A stretch of 64,000 nucleotides of DNA from Pyrinomonadaceae bacterium (GCA_025054715.1 JANWYH010000003.1:122781-186780), one strand, 5' to 3'. Positions 18,117-26,519 are shown, counted from the stretch's first letter. Numbers and translations are program-made. The notes: generated by a model not told the origin, from the letters alone.

Positions 18117-19156
18117 TCAAAGAGTTTTCTTAAGCTTTCTTCGTAAGGCGGCCTAGCTATACCTTTTTCCGTAATAATTGCTGAAATGTATTCGCTAGGA
18201 GTAACGTCAAAAGCTGGATTTGAAACCTGAATTCCCTCAGGAGCAAGCTGAATATCTCGAATATGCGTTATTTCCCTACCATTTCTTTGCTCTATCGGAA
18301 TTTCATTGCCGGTAGCACAGTTTAGATCAATGGTAGAAAGCGGAGCAGCTACGTAGAAAGGTATTTTGTTTTCCCTAGCAAGAACAGCAAGCGTGTAGGT
18401 TCCGATTTTGTTTGCTGTGTCCCCATTGGCTGCTATTCTGTCCGCTCCGACAACAACTGCTTGCACCTTACCTGTTTTCATCATGTAGCCGGCCATGTTA
18501 TCAGTTATTAAAGTTACAGGAATTTCATCCTTTACTAACTCCCAAGCCGTTAACCTAGCACCTTGGAGATACGGTCTCGTTTCATCAGCAATAACGGCTA
18601 CTTTTTTGCCCTGATGCTTTGCGCCACGAATAACACCAAGAGCCGTTCCCCAAACACCACCAGTCGCCAAAGCACCAGCGTTGCAGTGGGTCAACACAGT
18701 AGAGCCATCCTCTATCAGCCTACCGCCATACTCAGCTATCTTTTCCTGTGCCTTAATGTCTTCGTCGTGGATTCTTTTCGCTTCTTCGACCAAGATATGC
18801 TTGATCTCGCTAACTGACTTTCCTTCTGAAATTGCTTGCTGAAAAGTTTTTCTCATTCTTTCAATAGCCCAAAAAAGATTTATTGCAGTCGGTCTTGTTT
18901 TTGAAAGCACGTCGGCAACATATTCGAATTCATCTTCCATGTCAGTTTGGCTAGTTCCAACAAAATGCTTCATACCGAGCGCAAGCCCGTAGGCAGCACT
19001 AATCCCAATTGCGGGAGCACCGCGAACAACCATGTTACGAATCGCATCAGCAACCTCTACATAAGACCGCAAAACAAGCCACTTTTCTTCTGCCGGTAAA
19101 AGCCTCTGATCAAGCATTAGAACGCCTTCGTCCGTCCACTTAACCGGTACAATCAT
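18113..19156 (-). CDS. mtnA: S-methyl-5-thioribose-1-phosphate isomerase
   Basis: The 347-aa enzyme of the eIF2B-like family converts methylthioribose 1-phosphate to methylthioribulose 1-phosphate in methionine salvage. Signatures are RGAPAIGISAAYGLALG, THCNAGALATG (catalytic Cys) and VVGADRIAANGDTANKIGTY (catalytic Asp). ATG 19156 is preferred over a TTG 15 bp upstream because GGAGA sits 8 nt before it. It lies downstream of pilT and a transglycosylase on the same strand. No other mtn gene is in the window, except possibly the amidohydrolase at 8143-9483 if that deaminates MTA. Confidence 0.95.
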   Translation of the reverse strand: MIVPVKWTDEGVLMLDQRLLPAEEKWLVLRSYVEVADAIRNMVVRGAPAIGISAAYGLALGMKHFVGTSQTDMEDEFEYVADVLSKTRPTAINLFWAIERMRKTFQQAISEGKSVSEIKHILVEEAKRIHDEDIKAQEKIAEYGGRLIEDGSTVLTHCNAGALATGGVWGTALGVIRGAKHQGKKVAVIADETRPYLQGARLTAWELVKDEIPVTLITDNMAGYMMKTGKVQAVVVGADRIAANGDTANKIGTYTLAVLARENKIPFYVAAPLSTIDLNCATGNEIPIEQRNGREITHIRDIQLAPEGIQVSNPAFDVTPSEYISAIITEKGIARPPYEESLRKLFD

Positions 19157-19224
19157 CTTCTCCGTCTCCAAATTAATAGAAATGATAGCCGATTAAGCCT
19201 CTAAAAGGCAAAGCAATTCGAGTT

Positions 19225-20049
19225 TTATTGTGTTACAAGACGCATTCTACCGTCGGGAAGGCGAACTACTATAACCGATGGTTCATATATGCTTAGAGGT
19301 TTTGATTCCTGATGACTGAGTCTTGCAGCTTCCAATTCTGAAACTCGCTTTATTTTTTTAGGTCTATAACTTGGGTCTTGAATCATTCTGTAACGGGTAA
19401 GTATCCGTCGGACATATTCTCTAGTTTCACTGTAAGGCGGTATCTGCCAGCCATATTTCATAACTGCGCCTTCACCGGCATTGTAGCCAGCCAAAGCTAG
19501 ACTTAAATCTTGATTAAAGGTATCCAAAAGCCAACGCATGTATTTAACACCACCTTCGATGTTTTGTTTAGGATCAAATATGTCGGTCACTCCAAACCGT
19601 CGTGCCGTAGCTGGCATCAGCTGCATTAAACCGCGTGCACCTTTCGGTGAAACGGCTCGGCGATTGAAAGAAGATTCTTGATGCATTTGAGCATAAATTA
19701 AAAGCGGGTCAATTCCGTAGCGCAAACTCGATTCCACTATGTATGAGTCAATAAGAGGATCACCCGTTGTAAACCCTCTCAAAGACTTATTAACTGCCAT
19801 CCTTGTCTTCGTAAGCCCTCCTAGATAATCCCTTAAGGCAAGACTATCTTGAACGCTTCCTGTGTTGCTGATAGAAGTTTTCTTTACCAATCCTTTTTTA
19901 CTTTTCTTCTCAGGAACTTTTCTTTCAGGCTTTGGTGGTAGATGAATTTTAACGCCTGTTATAGTTGCATCAAAATTATCGAAAACTCTTTCTCGAATCT
20001 GTGCTCCGACACTACCGCAAAGAAGTAAGATAAGGCAAATGATTTTCAT
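19225..20049 (-). CDS. Secreted lytic transglycosylase (SLT domain)
   Basis: The 274-aa protein starts with a signal peptide (MKIICLILLLCGSVGAQ). A basic linker precedes an SLT domain (about 130-240) with signatures HQESSFN (catalytic Glu), GARGLMQLMPATA and ALAGYNAGEGAV. It is a periplasmic peptidoglycan-cleaving enzyme. The frame is open much further upstream into pilT, but the ATG at 20049 gives the signal peptide and lies 49 bp after the pilT stop, so the longer version is rejected. Adjacent to pilT, it may help the pilus machine through the wall; that link is inferred. Confidence 0.92.
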   Translation of the reverse strand: MKIICLILLLCGSVGAQIRERVFDNFDATITGVKIHLPPKPERKVPEKKSKKGLVKKTSISNTGSVQDSLALRDYLGGLTKTRMAVNKSLRGFTTGDPLIDSYIVESSLRYGIDPLLIYAQMHQESSFNRRAVSPKGARGLMQLMPATARRFGVTDIFDPKQNIEGGVKYMRWLLDTFNQDLSLALAGYNAGEGAVMKYGWQIPPYSETREYVRRILTRYRMIQDPSYRPKKIKRVSELEAARLSHQESKPLSIYEPSVIVVRLPDGRMRLVTQ

Positions 20050-20098
20050 AAACACTTTAAACCTTACAAACTGCGTTTTAGACACGAGCCCCAAAAAA

Positions 20099-21259
20099 TC
20101 ACATCCGAGAAAAGATGTCAGAAACTTGTTTATTGAGCCCACTGCTTTGCTTTTCCATCTCTTCTTTAGCCATCGAAACCGTGTCCTGAATGCCAGCAAG
20201 ACGAAGTCTAAACTCATCAGGATTCGTGCATCCCCGCAAAGCTTCGTCGAGCTGAATAAGGCCCGATTGATACAGGTAAAATAAAGATTGATCAAAGGTT
20301 TGCATTCCATATTGAGAAGTTCCTGCTGCAATGGCATCTCTAATTTGTGGGGTTTTCTCTTCATTTAATATGTAATCACGAATCAAAGGTGTGGAAACCA
20401 TCACCTCAACGGCAGGGACTCTACCGTTTCCTGTCGCATCTCTCATCAATCTTTGTGAGATAACTGCTTTTAAAAGAGAGGCAAGTTGCATTCTGACAGA
20501 TTTTTGCTGGAACGGGGGAAAGATCGAAACAATTCGCGATATAGTTTCGGCAGCATCGAGCGTGTGAAGAGTAGAAAGAACTAAATGACCGGTTTCTGCA
20601 GCTATCAGTGCAGTCTCTATCGTCTCGAGGTCTCGCATTTCTCCTACTAGAATAACATCTGGGTCTTGACGCAAAGCACTTCTTAGGGCTTCGGCAAAGG
20701 AGCGCGCATCAACATCTATTTCGCGTTGAGTTATGAAGGACTTTTTATCTTTGTGTATGAATTCAATCGGGTCTTCGATTGTTATTATGTGGCAATTGCG
20801 AGTTTGATTAATGTAATCAACCATAGCAGCTAGCGTTGTTGATTTACCACTTCCGGTTGTTCCAGTAACTAATATCAAGCCGCGCCTTTCATCGGCTATT
20901 TTGTTCAATATAGGAGGTAGTCTTAATTCAGCAAAACCCCTTATTCTCTCAGGTATGACACGAGCTACTAATGCAACCGAACCGCGTTGCTGAAAAATAT
21001 TCACTCTGAATCTGCCAAGCTCCGGCACGCTGTAACCGATGTCAACCTCATAAGTCTCCATGAAATGCTGTTTCTGACGATTTGACATCATCGAAAGTGC
21101 CATCTGAAGCATCTCATTAGTATCTAAGCGTGATGCTCCTGTCATTTGCCGAAGCTCGCCATTAACACGAATAACAGGATAGCTACCCGAACGTAAATGC
21201 AGATCAGAAGCTCCAAAATTAACTGCTATCCGTAACAACTCATCTATTTTGTTAGACAT
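20099..21259 (-). CDS. pilT: Type IV pilus twitching ATPase PilT
   Basis: The 386-aa hexameric retraction ATPase has Walker A GTTGSGKSTT, ITIEDPIE, an Asp-box GEMRDLETIETAL, a Walker B region and HLVLSTLHT. The N-terminal segment IDELLRIAVNFGASDLHLRSG is typical of PilT/PilU. ATG 21259 is chosen over a start 27 bp upstream because AAGGAA lies 7 nt before it. It is cytoplasmic and acts on the pilus base. No other pil genes are in the window, so PilT and PilU cannot be separated by context; sequence favours PilT. Confidence 0.92.
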   Translation of the reverse strand: MSNKIDELLRIAVNFGASDLHLRSGSYPVIRVNGELRQMTGASRLDTNEMLQMALSMMSNRQKQHFMETYEVDIGYSVPELGRFRVNIFQQRGSVALVARVIPERIRGFAELRLPPILNKIADERRGLILVTGTTGSGKSTTLAAMVDYINQTRNCHIITIEDPIEFIHKDKKSFITQREIDVDARSFAEALRSALRQDPDVILVGEMRDLETIETALIAAETGHLVLSTLHTLDAAETISRIVSIFPPFQQKSVRMQLASLLKAVISQRLMRDATGNGRVPAVEVMVSTPLIRDYILNEEKTPQIRDAIAAGTSQYGMQTFDQSLFYLYQSGLIQLDEALRGCTNPDEFRLRLAGIQDTVSMAKEEMEKQSSGLNKQVSDIFSRM

Positions 21260-21407
21260 AGAATTTCCTTCGAAAATATCTTGCAACCTGTTTTAGGTTG
21301 CTTTCAAAATTTTAACTTTGAAAAACATTTTTAGTCAATAATTTTTCAACTGACCGAAACTAAAATTATGCGTAAGACTCTTGTGCAGACTATTTGATAA
21401 ACGATTT

Positions 21408-21436
21408 TTGAGAAGATCTGGTTATTTTCTTATAAT
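21408..21436 (+). promoter_or_regulatory. Sigma-70-type promoter for the DUF486-argS pair
   Basis: TTGAGA (21408-21413), a 17-bp spacer, then a consensus TATAAT (21431-21436). The expected transcription start falls within a few bases of the DUF486 ATG at 21446, so that mRNA would be leaderless or nearly so. Confidence 0.7.
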
Positions 21437-21445
21437 TTCTTTTTT

Positions 21446-21796
21446 ATGAGCTTAAGTTCAGCCGCATTAACTGTAGTCTTGCTTATTATCTCAAACGTAT
21501 TCATGACTTTTGCTTGGTACGGTCACTTAAAGCGTAAACAAAGCACCTTGTGGTTAGCAATTTTGATTAGCTGGATGCTAGCTTTTTTCGAGTATGTTTT
21601 CCAAGTTCCGGCAAACCGAATTGGCTCAAACGTTTTTTCGATAACGCAATTAAAAATTTTGCAAGAGTGCATTACTCTGAGTGTCTTCACTGTGATTGCC
21701 TACCTGATGTTCGGCGAAACTCTGAAATGGAATAGCCTAGTTGCTTACCTTTTTATCATTGCTGCAGTCTTGTTCGCTTTTTGGGATAAGCTATGA
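21446..21796 (+). CDS. DUF486 / small DMT-type membrane protein
   Basis: This 116-aa protein has four hydrophobic helices with the DUF486 pattern: NVFMTFAWYGHLK, then SWMLAFFEYVFQVPANRIGS. DUF486 proteins resemble half-size drug/metabolite transporters; their substrates are unknown. Spacing to a consensus promoter predicts a leaderless start. It ends 19 bp before the argS ATG and probably shares its transcript. Confidence 0.9.
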   Translation: MSLSSAALTVVLLIISNVFMTFAWYGHLKRKQSTLWLAILISWMLAFFEYVFQVPANRIGSNVFSITQLKILQECITLSVFTVIAYLMFGETLKWNSLVAYLFIIAAVLFAFWDKL

Positions 21797-21815
21797 AAGC
21801 TCTCGAAGTGAAATT

Positions 21816-23810
21816 ATGAGAATACTAGAGATTGAAAAAGCCGTAAGTGACGAAATCAGAAAGCTGGCAGAAGAAAAATTCGGAATAAGGCTGGAAAAAA
21901 TCTCGTGTGAAGCCCCGCCAAGGATAGAATTGGGCGATCTAGCTTTACCAGTCGCCTTTGAAATCGCAAAACAGATAAAGCAAAAAACAGGTGAAAAGAA
22001 AAACCCACGCGACATAGCTGAGACACTAAAATCGAGCCTATCCGGTAACAGCGTAGTCGAGCGGATCGAAACGGCTGGAGCTGGCTACTTAAACATCTTT
22101 TACAACCGGGCTGAGATACTCGCCTATTTTGCCGATGCACCGCTCCTTTCTGAAGCTACTAAGCCGCACCAAAAAGTATGCGTCGAGCACACTTCCGTAA
22201 ATCCAAACAAAGCTGCTCATATAGGACATGTTCGCAATGCAGTCCTTGGAGACACCTTCGCAAGACTTTTGAAGGCTGTAGGTAAAAGAGTTGAAGTCCA
22301 AAATTATATTGATAATACCGGCGTCCAAGTAGCAGACACTGTCGTCGGTTTCGTTTATCTAGAAAAAATGAACCTGCAGTCAATAATTCATTTGGACGAA
22401 AGCCTCGCAAAAGAAGGCAAATCTTTTGATTATTATTGCTGGGACTTATACTCAAAAGTAGGTAAAGCTTATGAAAGCGATGAAAACCTTAAGGAAAAAC
22501 GCCAAATCGTTCTACACCTGATTGAACGAGGCGGCAATGAAGTTGCTGAAATCGCTGATTACGTAGCAATGAGAAATGTTCAGTGTCTTCTCGAAACAAT
22601 GGAGAAAATAAACATTAGATACGACCTACTACCTCGCGAATCTGAAATTTTGCACCTAGGATTTTGGCAAAAAGCATTTGAAGAAATGAAATCAAGAGGC
22701 GTGATTAGGTATGAAACTGAAGGCAAGCGTGCCGGTTGTTGGGTAATGCCTCTTGACTCACACGAAGGAACAGAAGAACACGACGCAGATAAAATCCTAG
22801 TTCGCTCAAATGGAACAGTAACTTACACTGGAAAGGACATAGCTTACCAGATGTGGAAGCTAGGCCTTTTGGGACTTGATTTTAACTATAGAGTTTTTCA
22901 TACTTACGCCGATGGTAAGAAGGTTTGGGTAACTAGCACATCTTCTTCAGAAAATGGTGTCATTCCAGAATTTGGTAAAAGCGAGATCGTGTATAACGTT
23001 ATTGACTCACGACAATCCTATCCTCAAGAAGTAGTAAAAAGAAGCATAGCAGCTATTTTCCCCGAAAAAGGTGAGCAATCAAGCATTCACCTAGCATACG
23101 AAATGGTTGCTCTTTCTAGCGCCGCAGCAGAAGAATTAGGATTTCAGATCTCTGAAGAAGACCGTAAAAAACCCTTTATTGAAATGTCCGGTCGAAAAGG
23201 ATTAGGTGTAAAAGCAAACGACCTAATCAACTTGCTCGAATCGAAAGCACTTGTAGAAGTAGAAAAAAGACACGCCGACATTTCAAAAGCTGAGTGCTTA
23301 AAAATAGCAAGAAAAATAGCAGTTGGAGCGTTGCGCTACCTTTTATTGAAATACACTAGAAATACAATCGTTGTTTTCGATTTCAAAGAAGCCCTTTCTT
23401 TCGAAGGTGAAACCGGAGTGTTCTGTCAATACTCTGCCGTTAGAGCAAACGCAATTTTCAAAAAACTAGCAAAAGATGAGCTAAAAACAGCTATTGAGAT
23501 CGTAAAAGCCAACAGACCAGAAGTTAACGAAATACTCAAAACCGAAAATGAAATCTGGTCGCTTTTGATGCAAGCTTTTAGGCTTGAAGAAATTGTTCAC
23601 AACTCCGTAAACAATAGAGAGCCTGCAATTCTAGCAAAATACTGTTTTAATCTTGCAAAAACTTTCAATCTTTTCTATCACAACCATCGAATTATAACCG
23701 AGAGCAATCAAATAAGAAGAGCCGTCTTGATAGTAACAGCTGATATTGTCAGGCGCACACTAACCTCATCTCTTGACCTAATGGGTATTCCAGTTCCTGA
23801 AAGAATGTAA
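21816..23810 (+). CDS. argS: Arginyl-tRNA synthetase
   Basis: The 664-aa class I synthetase charges tRNA-Arg. Visible are the N-terminal Add-1 region, NPNKAAHIGHVRNAVLGD (HIGH motif), TYTGKDIAYQMWK and the ArgRS-type replacement of KMSKS, EMSGRKGLGVKANDL, then the C-terminal DALR anticodon domain. ATG 21816 matches the family N-terminus; an earlier in-frame start at 21741 would lie inside the DUF486 gene. It is the second gene of the pair driven by the promoter at 21408. Confidence 0.96.
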   Translation: MRILEIEKAVSDEIRKLAEEKFGIRLEKISCEAPPRIELGDLALPVAFEIAKQIKQKTGEKKNPRDIAETLKSSLSGNSVVERIETAGAGYLNIFYNRAEILAYFADAPLLSEATKPHQKVCVEHTSVNPNKAAHIGHVRNAVLGDTFARLLKAVGKRVEVQNYIDNTGVQVADTVVGFVYLEKMNLQSIIHLDESLAKEGKSFDYYCWDLYSKVGKAYESDENLKEKRQIVLHLIERGGNEVAEIADYVAMRNVQCLLETMEKINIRYDLLPRESEILHLGFWQKAFEEMKSRGVIRYETEGKRAGCWVMPLDSHEGTEEHDADKILVRSNGTVTYTGKDIAYQMWKLGLLGLDFNYRVFHTYADGKKVWVTSTSSSENGVIPEFGKSEIVYNVIDSRQSYPQEVVKRSIAAIFPEKGEQSSIHLAYEMVALSSAAAEELGFQISEEDRKKPFIEMSGRKGLGVKANDLINLLESKALVEVEKRHADISKAECLKIARKIAVGALRYLLLKYTRNTIVVFDFKEALSFEGETGVFCQYSAVRANAIFKKLAKDELKTAIEIVKANRPEVNEILKTENEIWSLLMQAFRLEEIVHNSVNNREPAILAKYCFNLAKTFNLFYHNHRIITESNQIRRAVLIVTADIVRRTLTSSLDLMGIPVPERM

Positions 23811-23901
23811 GTTTTTTTGGCAAGCTAATTGCTAAACTACTCATTTTAGTAATAACTTTTGCTTACTTTCTTTGCTTTTTGCAAACAGATTTGCAAAAAC
23901 C

Positions 23902-24930
23902 ATGCTCGTAATAATGAAAAAAGAAGCTAGCAAAGAAGAAGTCTGCCTTGTAGAACAGACAATAAATAGGCTTGGTTTCTGCACAAATACGGTAAAAAAC
24001 TCCACCCGGACGATAATTTCAATAACTGGTAATCCCGACCAAGCTATCGTTTATTATCTTGAAAACTTACCCGGAGTCGCCGAAATCATAAAAGCTACAA
24101 AATCTTACATATTGGTTACAAAACAGTTTCACTCTGGCAAATCCGTTATCAAAGTCGGAAGCGCCGAAATCGGTGGTAGCGAATTGGCTGTTATTGCAGG
24201 TCCTTGTGCCGTCGAATCAAAAGAACAGGTTCTCAAAACCGCAGCAGTAGTTGCAAAAAGCGGAGCAAAATTCTTCAGAGGTGGAGCCTTCAAACCAAGA
24301 ACCTCACCTTATTCATTTCAGGGCCTAGGTGAAGACGGACTAAAAATGCTCGCGGAAGTCAGAGAAAGATTCGGCTTAAACATAATAACAGAAGCAATGG
24401 ATGAGCGCGGTGTTGATCTAGTCATCAAATATGCCGACTGTGTTCAAATAGGTGCAAGAAACATGCAAAACTTCTCTCTTCTTAAATATGTTGGGCGATT
24501 GAACATACCTGTTCTTTTGAAACGTGGAATGTCAGCTACACTTGATGAATTTCTGTTAGCCGCCGAATATATAATGTCTGAAGGCAATCATAACATCATA
24601 CTTTGCGAACGAGGCATCAGGACATTTTCAACACATGCTCGAAACACTCTGGACCTATCAATCGTTCCCGCAGTGCAAAATATATCACATCTTCCAATCG
24701 TTGTTGACCCGTCACATGGAACAGGCAGAAACTACATGGTTGCACCACTTGCAAAAGCAAGTGTAGCAGTTGGAGCAGATGGTCTAATGTTAGAAGTTCA
24801 TCCTTGCCCTGAAGAGGCACTTTGCGACGGAGCACAAGCACTTACTTTTGATCAATATACAAAACTTTACGAAGAAGTACTGGAAATAAGAAAGGTTTCT
24901 TGTGAAAAGACTGCAAATCTAACAATGTAA
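23902..24930 (+). CDS. aroF: 3-deoxy-7-phosphoheptulonate synthase (AroF/AroA-gamma type)
   Basis: The 342-aa enzyme condenses PEP and erythrose 4-phosphate, the first step of the shikimate pathway. It has an N-terminal ferredoxin-like regulatory domain (about 1-80) and a TIM barrel with AGPCAVES, FFRGGAFKPRTSPYSFQG, QIGARNMQNF, RGIRTF and VDPSHGTGR. This is the Thermotoga/Bacillus-type short DAHP synthase, often feedback-controlled through the N-terminal domain. ATG 23902 (MLVIMKKEA) matches the family start better than an upstream TTG at 23872. A strong terminator follows. Confidence 0.95.
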   Translation: MLVIMKKEASKEEVCLVEQTINRLGFCTNTVKNSTRTIISITGNPDQAIVYYLENLPGVAEIIKATKSYILVTKQFHSGKSVIKVGSAEIGGSELAVIAGPCAVESKEQVLKTAAVVAKSGAKFFRGGAFKPRTSPYSFQGLGEDGLKMLAEVRERFGLNIITEAMDERGVDLVIKYADCVQIGARNMQNFSLLKYVGRLNIPVLLKRGMSATLDEFLLAAEYIMSEGNHNIILCERGIRTFSTHARNTLDLSIVPAVQNISHLPIVVDPSHGTGRNYMVAPLAKASVAVGADGLMLEVHPCPEEALCDGAQALTFDQYTKLYEEVLEIRKVSCEKTANLTM

Positions 24931-24931
24931 A

Positions 24932-24962
24932 AGCAGCGCTTGTTCCCGAATCAAGCGCTGCT
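24932..24962 (+). terminator. Intrinsic-type terminator after the DAHP synthase gene
   Basis: A perfect 11-bp stem (AGCAGCGCTTG with CAAGCGCTGCT) has a 9-nt loop and is followed by ATTTTC. It begins 2 bp after the stop codon. Confidence 0.85.
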
Positions 24963-24964
24963 AT

Positions 24965-25005
24965 TTTCAGTTGACCGCCTCTTGCGTCTATAACGCCAAC
25001 TGAAA
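24965..25005 (-). terminator. Stem-loop at the end of the XRE regulator gene
   Basis: TTTCAGTTG pairs perfectly with CAACTGAAA around a 23-nt interior that itself holds a GCGT-CTATA-ACGC hairpin. It begins directly after the XRE stop codon. On the minus strand the 3' arm is followed by AAATAG rather than T residues, so termination strength is uncertain. Confidence 0.5.
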
Positions 25006-25006
25006 T

Positions 25007-25387
25007 TTACTTCTTCTTGGAAAACTGCTGGTAAGCCACTCTAAAAAGCTCTGAAAGTGCCTTTGCTGCCTCTGGAGTTAAATTTTTATCCGCTCTTAAA
25101 TGAGCCTCGACTATCTCAGGAACAGGCTCTTGAAGATAGTATACCACAAGCCCTTCGTCATTACTACTTGCTTTTTGCATTACTCTGTCAACCGGAATAT
25201 TCAACCAGCTTGCCAGCTTGGCTATATTATCAGCATCCGGTTTACCTGTTCCTTTCTCTATTCTTGAAAGAGTCGAAGCAGATATACCTATTTGAGAAGC
25301 TAAATCCCTCAAGCTCAAGCCTTGTCTTTCACGTTGCTCCTTAACCCTCTTTCCCAGCTCTTTTAAATCTACGAAACCTTCTACCAT
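25007..25387 (-). CDS. XRE-family repressor, DdrO-like size and context
   Basis: The 126-aa protein has a Cro/CI-type HTH (about residues 8-63, with LRDLASQIGISASTLSRIEKG) and a short helical C-terminal domain (about 75-122, EAHLRADKNLTPEAAKALSE). Regulators of this size and tail often pair with ImmA/IrrE-type metalloproteases, and Deinococcus DdrO (about 129 aa) is one of them. No ImmA/IrrE gene is in the window. It is transcribed away from the SWIM-Rad52 gene across a 157-bp gap full of palindromes, so it probably represses that gene and possibly itself. AGGAG sits just before the ATG. The HTH family is certain; the DdrO analogy is inference. Confidence 0.88.
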   Translation of the reverse strand: MVEGFVDLKELGKRVKEQRERQGLSLRDLASQIGISASTLSRIEKGTGKPDADNIAKLASWLNIPVDRVMQKASSNDEGLVVYYLQEPVPEIVEAHLRADKNLTPEAAKALSELFRVAYQQFSKKK

Positions 25388-25472
25388 AACTCCTAACCCT
25401 TCTATTCAGATATTTTTTTCATCTTAGAAAAGTACCACAAAAAAATTTCACGAGCAAGACTTCGTTTCACAC

Positions 25473-25501
25473 TTGACACAAAACATCACAAGTGATATCT
25501 T
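25473..25501 (+). promoter_or_regulatory. Promoter of the SWIM-Rad52 gene
   Basis: A consensus -35 TTGACA (25473-25478), a 17-bp spacer and -10 TATCTT (25496-25501). The start site would fall near 25508, inside the palindrome at 25501-25518, and leave a roughly 37-nt leader containing GGAAGGAG. Confidence 0.7.
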
Positions 25502-25518
25502 GTTTCATAGATGAAACA
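25485..25518. promoter_or_regulatory. Palindromic operator cluster in the XRE/SWIM-Rad52 gap
   Basis: Three inverted repeats overlap the promoter. ATCAC-AA-GTGAT (25485-25496) lies between the -35 and -10. ACAAG-N6-CTTGT (25488-25503) spans the -10. TGTTTCAT-AG-ATGAAACA (25501-25518) is a perfect 8-bp repeat over the start site. They are ideally placed for repression by the divergent XRE protein. Confidence 0.65.
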
Positions 25519-25544
25519 GAAATGAAGCGGAAGGAGTTTTCAAA

Positions 25545-26456
25545 ATGAAGGAAGAAAAGAAAGAGACACGAGCCAAAGAAATAGTGTCAAAGGGTTTGAT
25601 ATTACAGGAAGGCAGAATGTTTAAAATCAGTGATCCCTCGCCACAAAGAAAGAAGAAGTTTTACGAGGTAACAAAAAACGAAGAAGGAGTTTTGAAGTGC
25701 AACTGCTTCGAGGCTGAGGTTTTAACTAACGAAAGTTTTGAGTGTGAGCATATTATTGCTGTCAAGTACCTTGAAGAACTTGCTACAAACCAAGAACAGA
25801 ACCAAGTTTCATCAGAAAATATCACTGAGATAGACTTTCCTAAAAAACTTGAGCTTTTAAGACAAGAAGTTAGCCCAAATCTCATAAAACAAAAGGAAGG
25901 ATGGAAAGACAGAGAGGGACAAGCTCACTACGTTGATTACGTAGAATGGCATACAGTAGCCGATATTCTTGATGAGAAAGCTCCAAACTGGTCACATTCA
26001 ATACGCGATATAAAAAAGATAGGAAATTTTGTTGTTGTAACCGTAGCTATAACGATCGATAGCGTCACTCGTGAAGGAATTGGAACGGGAATAGCGGATT
26101 CTGAAGTTGGAATCAAAAAAGCAGAGCATGATGCTCTTAAACGTGCAGCAGCAAAGTTTGGTATTGCTCGCCACCTTTACAAAAAGGAGGCAGACGCGTC
26201 AGATTCGCCTATAAAACTTTCCGTAAACCCCTTAGCCCGTTCCGTCGGCGATTTAATAACCTCGAAACAGCTTAGCATGATTTATGCTCTAGGCCGAGAG
26301 ATAGGCGTTGACGTTGAGCAGGAATGTCAGTCAGTTTTTGGCTGCAGTCTTGACGAAATTTCAAAGCGAACCGCTTCTACCTTTATAAATTATCTGCAGG
26401 AGTTTAAGAAGAAGTTATCTGAACCCTCTGTAGAAAACCTACGGAAAGCAGTTTGA
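25545..26456 (+). CDS. SWIM zinc-finger / Rad52-like single-strand annealing protein
   Basis: The 303-aa protein has three parts. Residues 40-75 hold a SWIM zinc finger (C52-x-C54-x12-C67-x-H69). Residues about 100-213 match the Rad52/22 annealing fold, with AEHDALKRAAAKFGIARHLY as the clearest signature. Residues about 236-290 form a helical tail (SKQLSMIYALGREIGVDVEQE) of a kind often attached to Rad52- and ERF-like proteins. Expected role: annealing of complementary ssDNA in recombinational repair. GGAAGGAG precedes the ATG. The gene stands alone, opposite an XRE regulator. Bacterial Rad52-like proteins include DdrA of Deinococcus, so a DNA-damage role is plausible; a phage-derived recombinase is the alternative. 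Confidence 0.85.
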   Translation: MKEEKKETRAKEIVSKGLILQEGRMFKISDPSPQRKKKFYEVTKNEEGVLKCNCFEAEVLTNESFECEHIIAVKYLEELATNQEQNQVSSENITEIDFPKKLELLRQEVSPNLIKQKEGWKDREGQAHYVDYVEWHTVADILDEKAPNWSHSIRDIKKIGNFVVVTVAITIDSVTREGIGTGIADSEVGIKKAEHDALKRAAAKFGIARHLYKKEADASDSPIKLSVNPLARSVGDLITSKQLSMIYALGREIGVDVEQECQSVFGCSLDEISKRTASTFINYLQEFKKKLSEPSVENLRKAV

Positions 26457-26469
26457 AGACCACTCTACA

Positions 26470-26519
26470 AGGAGTTGCAAATAAAAGTCCACTTCCCCTT
26501 TCCTCACCTTGCAACTCCT
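26470..26519 (+). terminator. Inverted repeat after the SWIM-Rad52 gene
   Basis: AGGAGTTGCAA and TTGCAACTCCT form a perfect 11-bp stem around a 28-nt loop, 13 bp after the stop codon and 14 bp before the convergent DUF420 gene end. The long loop and missing T tract make it a weak terminator candidate. Confidence 0.45.

Noticed and set aside
20050-20364. A longer transglycosylase reaching into pilT
   Set aside because: The extension overlaps pilT coding sequence by more than 250 bp and would bury the signal peptide that begins at 20049.
21741-21815. An earlier start of argS inside DUF486
   Set aside because: The ATG at 21816 matches the usual ArgRS N-terminus and avoids overlap with the DUF486 gene.
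25007-26456. A prophage fragment carrying a CI-like repressor and recombinase
   Set aside because: No integrase, structural, lysis or replication genes flank the pair, and the surrounding genes are housekeeping. It remains possible that the recombinase was acquired from a phage.
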